Below are positions 6,476-11,235 of a stretch of 11,235 nt of DNA, piece after piece. How positions within the stretch are numbered: position 1 is the first letter of the stretch; every line of letters begins with the position of its first letter. A program made the translations under genes and the position numbers. The notes below the pieces were generated by a model, which saw only the letters and a list, made by a program, of their open reading frames with translations, made no database searches and was not told the origin of the DNA. The stretch covers positions 1 to 11,235 of the forward strand of contig JAJWOJ010000041.1 in the NCBI GenBank assembly GCA_021635425.1. The letters run 5' to 3'. The stretch comes from Clostridiales bacterium. GTDB taxonomy: Bacteria > Bacillota > Clostridia > Christensenellales > Borkfalkiaceae.

Positions 6476-7158
6476 TTATCCCCGATCCCCGCTTCATTCA
6501 AAATTTCATCATCGGCATATGCAGGGCATAAATGCGAGATAATCAACCTATTGCCCCACTTCTTGCTTTTTTCTATACATTTTTTCACGCTTAAATGCGG
6601 TGACGATTCTTTATAATCTTTTTCTAAAAGCCCGCCGTCCGCTATAACCGCATCGGCACCCTCGAACAAATTTCCGAGAGACGGACATTCGTTTGTATCT
6701 CCCGTATACGAAAACACCCGCTCCCCGTCCGACGCTTTCACGCCGAAACACTTTTCGGGGTGTTTCATTTCGTAAAACTCAAGTTTTGTTTGCCCGAGAT
6801 TTATCGCGCCGCCCGAAACGTTTATTATATCGAAATATTTAAACGACGAAATATATTTATAAAGCGCGCAATCGGAAAAGGGACAATACATTTTGATTTT
6901 ACCCTTAAACAATCCGCGGTTTTCGAGGTTTTGCAAATAATAAGCAAAAATCGGAATATCCGCCGCATGGTCGGCGTGAAAATGTGAAACAATAAGAGCG
7001 TCGATCGTTTCGGGGCGGATAATTTCGGATAATCTCGAAAAAGTTCCCGAACCCATATCGAGAACGACGATTTTATCGTTAGTTTTAAGCAAGTAACCGC
7101 TCGTAGCGCCGCCCGCCCTCGGGTAAGGTCCGTATTTTCCTAAAACGGTAAGTTTCAT
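6436..7158 (-). CDS. Metallo-beta-lactamase-fold hydrolase, YhfI/RNase Z-like
   Basis: This 240-residue cytoplasmic protein has a complete two-zinc metallo-beta-lactamase site: HFHADH at 59-64, H133 in MKHP, D154 in YTGDT and H209 in SHL. It opens MKLTVLGKYGPYPRAGGATSGYL, as in the YhfI group of ribonuclease Z-like proteins, whose substrate is not well established. It lacks the long exosite arm of tRNA-processing RNase Z. I choose ATG 7158, preceded by AAAGGA with good spacing, over a start at 7230 that would add 24 basic residues unlike the family and run toward the divergent promoter region. It overlaps the comEC start by 40 bases and probably begins the comEC-holA unit. The fold is sure; the function is open. 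Confidence 0.85.
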   Translation of the reverse strand: MKLTVLGKYGPYPRAGGATSGYLLKTNDKIVVLDMGSGTFSRLSEIIRPETIDALIVSHFHADHAADIPIFAYYLQNLENRGLFKGKIKMYCPFSDCALYKYISSFKYFDIINVSGGAINLGQTKLEFYEMKHPEKCFGVKASDGERVFSYTGDTNECPSLGNLFEGADAVIADGGLLEKDYKESSPHLSVKKCIEKSKKWGNRLIISHLCPAYADDEILNEAGIGDKWEIAEERKEYVL

Positions 7159-7164
7159 TGCGTT

Positions 7165-7189
7165 GTCCTTTGCCGAAAATAAAATTCGG
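7165..7189 (-). promoter_or_regulatory. Small hairpin beside the ribosome binding site of the YhfI-like gene
   Basis: CCGAA (7189-7185) and TTCGG (7177-7173) in the minus-strand leader can pair into a 5-bp stem with a 7-base AU loop, immediately upstream of the AAGGA binding site (7169-7165). It might modulate translation. It is short and AT-rich, and no regulator is implied. Confidence 0.25.
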
Positions 7190-7215
7190 GCTAAATAAAA
7201 TTTTCGTTTAAAACG

Positions 7216-7231
7216 TTTGCATATACGCAAA
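7216..7231. repeat. Near-perfect 16-bp palindrome over the 6S promoter -35 box
   Basis: TTTGC and GCAAA flank six bases (ATATAC), and 14 of 16 positions are symmetric. The palindrome covers the -35 element of the plus-strand RNA promoter and lies about 60 bases upstream of the start codon of the divergent hydrolase gene, as an operator would. No regulator can be named. Confidence 0.35.
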
Positions 7232-7246
7232 AAAATCTGATATAAT
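7217..7246 (+). promoter_or_regulatory. Promoter of the 6S-like RNA
   Basis: TTGCAT (7217-7222) and a perfect TATAAT (7241-7246) are 18 bases apart on the plus strand. Transcription should start near 7252-7254, just before the first stem of the RNA. It is the only convincing plus-strand promoter in the window. Confidence 0.75.
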
Positions 7247-7252
7247 ATAGTA

Positions 7253-7512
7253 GATAAAAACCTGCGGCGTTCGAAACGGGAGTTTATTAGATCCGCAAAT
7301 CAAATTAGGGAGTCCCACGTCCTTGGTAATACGTTATGCCCGCGACCGCGGTTAATCGGGTCTATATCGACGGAAAAACGGATTTATCGGGCGAGACACC
7401 CACCTGTGTTTAAAACGGGTTGATTTTGCTTCGCGTACGGCGCATGCAGGCAATTATGGCTTCATGCGATTTCTGTTACGGCGTTTTACGTCGCAAGAGA
7501 AATCGCTTTTTT
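7253..7512 (+). ncRNA. ssrS: 6S RNA (SsrS-like), primary transcript to terminator
   Basis: 6S RNA mimics an open promoter and binds the housekeeping RNA polymerase holoenzyme, damping transcription in slow growth. Between a strong promoter and a terminator the region has no reading frame but is richly paired. CCTGC (7261-7265) pairs with GCAGG (7446-7450), enclosing about 190 bases, the usual 6S size. Further pairing of GGCGTTCG with CGTACGGC follows. A terminal stem pairs GCCCG (near 7338) with CGGGC (near 7388). GGGAGTCCC and GAGACACCCACCT resemble segments of known 6S RNAs, by memory rather than alignment. The mature RNA would be about 7255-7452. It is divergent to the YhfI-like gene and convergent with the S41 protease gene. 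tmRNA, RNase P and SRP RNA signatures are absent. Confidence 0.7.
7466..7512 (+). terminator. Rho-independent terminator of the 6S-like RNA
   Basis: GCGATTTCT (7466-7474) and AGAAATCGC (7498-7506) form a perfect 9-bp stem, followed by six T residues (7507-7512). The loop can pair further (GGCG with CGTC). The T run occurs only on the plus-strand side, so it serves the plus-strand RNA. The right arm and T run lie within the last codons of the opposing protease gene, whose stop is 7486-7488. Confidence 0.8.
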
Positions 7513-8808
7513 AAGTTCGTAATCTTCGCCCGAAATATACGTCGGCTCGAAAATTCTGTCCGAATATTGCCCGAGCGTTTTCGTTATACCGACGCCGTGG
7601 ATTGTAATACCGGACTTCGGCCAATAAATTTTAGCCGTCGTAAGCTTTAAGGCGTCGCCGCGGAAAGGATTTTCGTAAGTCGTCTGCATTATGCCCTTCC
7701 CGTAACTCCTGTATACGGTTTCAAAATAATTGTTGCCTTTTTCGTCCGTCTTTGTCAAAAAATACGCCGACAACACGACGCCCACGATTTTTTTATAATC
7801 ATAATCGAGCATCGCGCCGATAAGAGCCTCCGAAGCCGAAGCCGTTCCCGAGTTTGCGAGTACGATTATTTTTTCAAAACCGTAATTACCGTAATCAACC
7901 GCGGAAGAATAGAATTTGTCCGAATTCCCGTTTTTATAAACAGCCTTGGAAACAAGCTGTTTCGAGCCGTTATCCGCGCCTATGAAATGAGAAGCGATAT
8001 CGGACATGATATCCATATAACCGCCACCGTTATCTCTCAGATCGAGAATCAACTTCGTTTTTCCCTGCTCGTTGAATTTTTGCAACGCGGTTTTCATTTG
8101 CCAGGACGAAGAGCCGTTTTTCTTGTTCGTTCCTCTTCCGTTAAAAGACGTGTATTTTATATAACCGGTATCGGACGGCAAACCGAGCTTTGAATCGCCG
8201 TAAAAGTCAAGCGACATATCCCCGCCGCTGACATCCCTGAATCTGTATTCGCCTTCACTGCTCTGATAGAAAACGTACGCTTCCTGATAATCTTTCATTT
8301 CGAGCAAAAAAATCTTCTCTTCGCCGTCTGCTTCCGTTCTCATACGGAAAGGCGTGTCGTCGGGAATGTCGTCGAAACAAGCCTTAAGCTCGTCGGCATT
8401 GTTTACGTTTGTGAACGTATCCGACGAAGGCATGCCGATACCCGTTATTTTTTCTCCGCCTTTTATCCCCGCTTTTTCGGCAGGCGAATTTCCTTTCACC
8501 GAAGTAATCGTAAGAGTATCCGTTCCGTAAGTTATTCCTAAACCTTTTCTTCTCCCCGCAGAACTGTTTTTTACGGCTTCATATTCTTCTTTCGTGAAAT
8601 ACTCGGAATATCTGTCTATTATGCTGTTGCCCATAACCGACACGAAATCGTCGCTCTCTTCGAGATAATATTTTCTGTACGTTTCCACTATAAAACGAAG
8701 AGAAGCCATATCGGGATCGGTTACGTCGCGCAGGAAAAAACCGGCGAAAAAAGCTCCGACCAGACACACGATACCAAGCGCGACGGCAATAATTTTTTTC
8801 TTCTTCAT
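7486..8808 (-). CDS. S41 carboxy-terminal processing protease with PDZ domain
   Basis: CtpA/CtpB-type serine proteases cleave exported or membrane proteins at C-termini or internal sites outside the membrane. Residues 6-26 are one hydrophobic anchor after MKKKK. A helical region leads to a PDZ domain (about 88-165, with GNSPAEKAGIKGGEKI). The S41 core follows: LILDLRDNGGG at 253-263, the nucleophile S324 in NSGTASASE, and the general-base lysine K371 in SYGKG. Serine and lysine are about 25 residues apart in typical members but 47 here, because of an extra loop (about 345-367). The C-terminal end has the usual GVGITK-like repeat region. Length 440. AAGGAGG lies six bases before ATG 8808. It is 49 bases from the PucR-type gene and probably cotranscribed. 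The family is sure; the substrate is unknown. Confidence 0.92.
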   Translation of the reverse strand: MKKKKIIAVALGIVCLVGAFFAGFFLRDVTDPDMASLRFIVETYRKYYLEESDDFVSVMGNSIIDRYSEYFTKEEYEAVKNSSAGRRKGLGITYGTDTLTITSVKGNSPAEKAGIKGGEKITGIGMPSSDTFTNVNNADELKACFDDIPDDTPFRMRTEADGEEKIFLLEMKDYQEAYVFYQSSEGEYRFRDVSGGDMSLDFYGDSKLGLPSDTGYIKYTSFNGRGTNKKNGSSSWQMKTALQKFNEQGKTKLILDLRDNGGGYMDIMSDIASHFIGADNGSKQLVSKAVYKNGNSDKFYSSAVDYGNYGFEKIIVLANSGTASASEALIGAMLDYDYKKIVGVVLSAYFLTKTDEKGNNYFETVYRSYGKGIMQTTYENPFRGDALKLTTAKIYWPKSGITIHGVGITKTLGQYSDRIFEPTYISGEDYELKKAISLAT

Positions 8809-8857
8809 GTTTATCCTCCTTCCGTCCGAGAATAGGCTCGAGATAAAACCGAACCCG

Positions 8858-9910
8858 TTATTCTATCAATTTATCGAGAATCATCATAAGCCTGAACGTC
8901 ATTGCGTCCTGAAACTTTCTTATATCGAGTCCCGTTGCTTTCTCGATTTTATCGAGCCTGTACATAAGGGTGTTTCTGTGCATAAAAAGATTTCTCGAAG
9001 CCTCGGAGACGTTAAGGTTTGCCTTTAAAAATTCCGAAGCCGTTTCAAGCATTTCCGAATCCGAAAAAACGGTTTTCGTGTCAGGCTCGGACAAAACGCT
9101 CAGAAACTCTTCGAGCTTATATTTGGGAAGCTCTTCGAGCAATTTTATAAACACGTAATCTTTATACGTCGCAACGCCCGTTTTCATCTCGAAAAGCCCG
9201 CTCATTCTGACAGCCGTTGCCGCCTGTTTATAAGAAACCGCGCTATCCGCAAAAGACTGCGTTGTTCCGCCCACGCCGATTTTGATTTTTAAACCGAGTT
9301 CCTCTTCGATCGACTGCGCCATAAGATACGCATAATCGGTGAGCGACTGAAATTCGTTTTCCTGTGCCGTTCCGTCGTTGAAACGTACATATGCGCATGA
9401 GATTTCGTCAACCGCGACAACGAGATCGTAAGTACTCGTTTTAAAATTTTCCAGAAAATTTATAATATCGGACAAACTCCCGTCCTGCACGTAGCAAACA
9501 TACACCGAACAAGGAAGATTCGGTATCCCGAATTTGCGCATGTATTTCTGAGTCTGCAAAGAATTGCAGTCGCCTAAAACGACGTTTTTCATGGCTTCCT
9601 TTTTACTTGTCGGAACCTCTCTTCCGCCGCTGTTTTCAAGGACGATGGAAATAAGCGAAGCAATTCTCTCGCCGTTATCGCCGATCGAATCGACATAACC
9701 TACATACTCGTCGGCTCTGTGACGAAACCTGAAATAAGTTTTGTTCTTTTCTTTATTTTCCGTTACTCCGTAAATTTTTTCGTCGGCTCGCCTGATTGTT
9801 TCGCCGGGAACCGTAGAATAACCGTCGTCGCCGTTTTCGAGATAGACGCGCACGTCGATCCCCGTTTTTTGTTTAACCGAATCCAACAGACTCATTATTT
9901 CGTTATCCAT
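8858..9910 (-). CDS. PucR/CdaR-type transcriptional regulator (HTH_30)
   Basis: The last 65 residues are a PucR-family helix-turn-helix: FLKANLNVSEASRNLFMHRN (294-313), then TLMYRLDKIEKATGLD. The middle (about 130-245) fits the degenerate GGDEF-like domain of this family, ending in IKIGVGGTTQSFADSAVSYKQA. The first 95 residues have no recognised sensor; SVKQKTGIDVRVY suggests a small PAS/GAF-like or sugar-diacid type domain. Relatives activate purine, sugar-diacid or polyamine genes, none of which is nearby, so the ligand and targets are unknown. AAAGGA is ten bases before ATG 9910. It lies 23 bases after the RNase H gene and 49 before the protease gene, in the same direction. The family is confident; the role is not. 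Confidence 0.85.
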   Translation of the reverse strand: MDNEIMSLLDSVKQKTGIDVRVYLENGDDGYSTVPGETIRRADEKIYGVTENKEKNKTYFRFRHRADEYVGYVDSIGDNGERIASLISIVLENSGGREVPTSKKEAMKNVVLGDCNSLQTQKYMRKFGIPNLPCSVYVCYVQDGSLSDIINFLENFKTSTYDLVVAVDEISCAYVRFNDGTAQENEFQSLTDYAYLMAQSIEEELGLKIKIGVGGTTQSFADSAVSYKQAATAVRMSGLFEMKTGVATYKDYVFIKLLEELPKYKLEEFLSVLSEPDTKTVFSDSEMLETASEFLKANLNVSEASRNLFMHRNTLMYRLDKIEKATGLDIRKFQDAMTFRLMMILDKLIE

Positions 9911-9933
9911 TTGTATATAATCCTTTGAATTAG

Positions 9934-11163
9934 TCAGATTTTCTTAGCTTCTTCGACAAATTTCAGACATTCCGATTTGTCGAATACAAGGTCGTTGAGA
10001 TTTATCCTGTACCGATAGAAAAAAGAATACATCTCCTCTGCCTTTTCAGCGCCGTTAAAAGGCAAAACGGTTTTAAATCCTCCATCCTTTCCGATAAACG
10101 CGCGGGAAATTTTCTCGCCTTTGAAGCCTTTTTCTTTAAGCACTCCGCCGATGCGCTTTTCGATATCGATAAGCGTAAACACAATATACGGCGCATAATT
10201 TTTAGCCGTGAAATTACGAGCTAAAAATTCTGTGATTTCAACCCCGCGAAGAAACGTTCCGTCAACTTCATTAAAGCCGAAAAACCTCTCTATAAGCCGA
10301 TTAACGCCGCTTGTCGTACTGTTTTTGTAAAAATATCCCGCGGCAAAACAATACAGAAAATCATTCTCTCCGCAAATCGACAAAACCCTTTTTTTTCTGT
10401 AAACGGAAAGCGTTTTATCTCTGCACGTCAATTTACAATAATCGTCGCCTAATTCTGTCGTTACGTTTTTATTCTGCCTGTAAACGTATTCGCAAAGAGA
10501 TTCGTATTCTCCCGTACCCGATATCTTGCAGCCTATTCCTTCAACTCTCTCGACCCTTCCTTCGAAAAGAGCGGCTTTAGCCAATTTATCGACAATTTCG
10601 TTATACGAAAAATTGCTATGCCCTTTAACCTTTTCGAAATACAATTCGACTGCGCCTTCATACTTTTTCAGTTCGGAAACGTAAAATAAGGAAACCGCGC
10701 CTTTTGCCTGCCACTTCCGCGTTGCCCATGCGGATAACCCTTCGTAATCGTGGTATATTTTAAGTTTGTCGTACCCCTTTAAAAACGCCCATTTAACAGC
10801 CGCAAGAACGCCAAGCACTTCTCCAGCAACGTTTCTCGCAGATATAAAATCGGAATTATTTCCGCTGTCGCAAAAAGTTCCGGAGCTGCCGTCGGGCGAA
10901 AAAACAACGGCACCGAAAGAATATCTGCCGAGATTTTCCTCGTAACTTCCGTCCGTAAAAGCAACGGCAAATCCGTTTTTTAAATCTTCCGCGACAAGAC
11001 TTTCCGCATAGTCCTTATCCGAAAAATAAAACTCCGCTTCTTTTTTCGACGAAAAGCTTTTATACTTATAACCTTTCTTTCCGTCCAAAAATTCTTTACA
11101 CGAATCCCAATCGGTAAAAAGGTGTTTTTCTCCGTTGCCTTTAACGGCGTAATATTTACTCAA
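9934..11163 (-). CDS. RNase HI with N-terminal viroplasmin domain and an unusual C-terminal extension
   Basis: RNase HI cuts the RNA strand of RNA-DNA hybrids. Residues 1-48 are the Caulimovirus-type RNA/hybrid-binding domain (KYYAVKGNGEKHLFTDWDSC...YKSF). Residues 65-200 are the nuclease with all four metal ligands: D71 in FTDGS, E115 in AGEV, D139 in HDYEG and D192 in VDKLAK. Typical viroplasmin-RNase H proteins end near 210-250; this one has about 200 more residues. Residues about 240-300 look like a TBP-like fold (TLSVYRKKRVLSICG). The last hundred are helical and contain YRYRINLND at 383-391, resembling the RnlA toxin HEPN region but without its histidine. That comparison is tentative. 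The start is TTG 11163, chosen for AGGA six bases upstream and the match to the family N-terminus. It is the first gene of a unit with the PucR-type regulator and the protease. Confidence 0.88.
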   Translation of the reverse strand: MSKYYAVKGNGEKHLFTDWDSCKEFLDGKKGYKYKSFSSKKEAEFYFSDKDYAESLVAEDLKNGFAVAFTDGSYEENLGRYSFGAVVFSPDGSSGTFCDSGNNSDFISARNVAGEVLGVLAAVKWAFLKGYDKLKIYHDYEGLSAWATRKWQAKGAVSLFYVSELKKYEGAVELYFEKVKGHSNFSYNEIVDKLAKAALFEGRVERVEGIGCKISGTGEYESLCEYVYRQNKNVTTELGDDYCKLTCRDKTLSVYRKKRVLSICGENDFLYCFAAGYFYKNSTTSGVNRLIERFFGFNEVDGTFLRGVEITEFLARNFTAKNYAPYIVFTLIDIEKRIGGVLKEKGFKGEKISRAFIGKDGGFKTVLPFNGAEKAEEMYSFFYRYRINLNDLVFDKSECLKFVEEAKKI

Positions 11164-11235
11164 ACGCTGTCCTTCCGCGATAAAATCGATTTTGACGATT
11201 CATCGCACTTTTTTTGATACAAGATATATTTATAC
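11164..11235. other. Right-edge segment, no feature beyond the RNase H ribosome binding site
   Basis: The 72 bases upstream of the RNase H gene contain its AGGA site (about 11170-11173) and an AT-rich stretch at the edge. I could not find a -35/-10 pair with acceptable spacing on the minus strand. The promoter may lie beyond the window. Confidence 0.4.

Noticed and set aside
7159..7230. N-terminal extension of the YhfI-like protein to 7230
   Set aside because: The added residues are basic and unlike the family, and they reach into the divergent promoter and palindrome region; ATG 7158 has a proper ribosome binding site.
7261..7452. tmRNA, RNase P RNA, SRP RNA or a minus-strand riboswitch as the identity of the structured RNA
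   Set aside because: No tRNA-like ends or tag frame, no conserved RNase P or SRP core motifs, and the promoter and terminator are on the plus strand with no gene downstream in that direction.
1..11235. Mobile elements, CRISPR array, tRNA genes or a phage/defence cassette
   Set aside because: No transposase, integrase, direct-repeat array, tRNA cloverleaf or defence-gene signature was seen; gene content is mostly housekeeping.

Overview
The window looks like chromosomal housekeeping DNA from a low-to-mid GC Gram-positive bacterium, most likely an uncultured Clostridia-type Bacillota. The marker genes point that way: the fatty acid kinase FakA, the membrane diadenylate cyclase CdaA, a comEC-holA pair, a YhfI-like metallo-hydrolase, a CtpA/CtpB-type S41 protease and a viroplasmin-type RNase HI. 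The lineage is inferred from gene content only. Every protein gene lies on the minus strand. One structured RNA, best read as 6S RNA, lies on the plus strand.

Read in the direction of transcription, from the right edge leftwards, the first unit is RNase HI with a C-terminal extension (9934-11163, TTG start), a PucR/CdaR-type regulator (8858-9910) and an S41 protease (7486-8808). They are tightly spaced and probably cotranscribed. The 6S-like RNA (about 7253-7512, plus strand) has its own strong promoter and terminator and runs tail-to-tail into the protease gene; its terminator stem reaches into the protease stop region.

The next minus-strand unit is a YhfI-like metallo-beta-lactamase-fold hydrolase (6436-7158), comEC (4936-6475, split by a frameshift), holA (3879-4844, with a promoter placed to give a leaderless mRNA), cdaA (2994-3821), an unlisted 36-residue membrane peptide (2868-2978) and an aspartokinase (1718-2872). 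The unit closes at a clear Rho-independent terminator (1543-1573). The aspartokinase appears to start at a rare ATT codon overlapping the stop codon of the small peptide gene. Finally fakA (1347 to beyond the left edge) has a near-consensus promoter (1466-1494) and is split by a -1 frameshift at a seven-A run.

No mobile element, CRISPR array, phage gene or tRNA is visible. The points most worth a second look are the RNase H-linked C-terminal domain, which resembles the RnlA toxin architecture; the small membrane peptide and ATT-start aspartokinase that replace the usual cdaR-glmM partners of cdaA; the two frame breaks; and the 6S-like locus. Two frame breaks in 11 kb also raise the possibility of homopolymer errors in the assembly.
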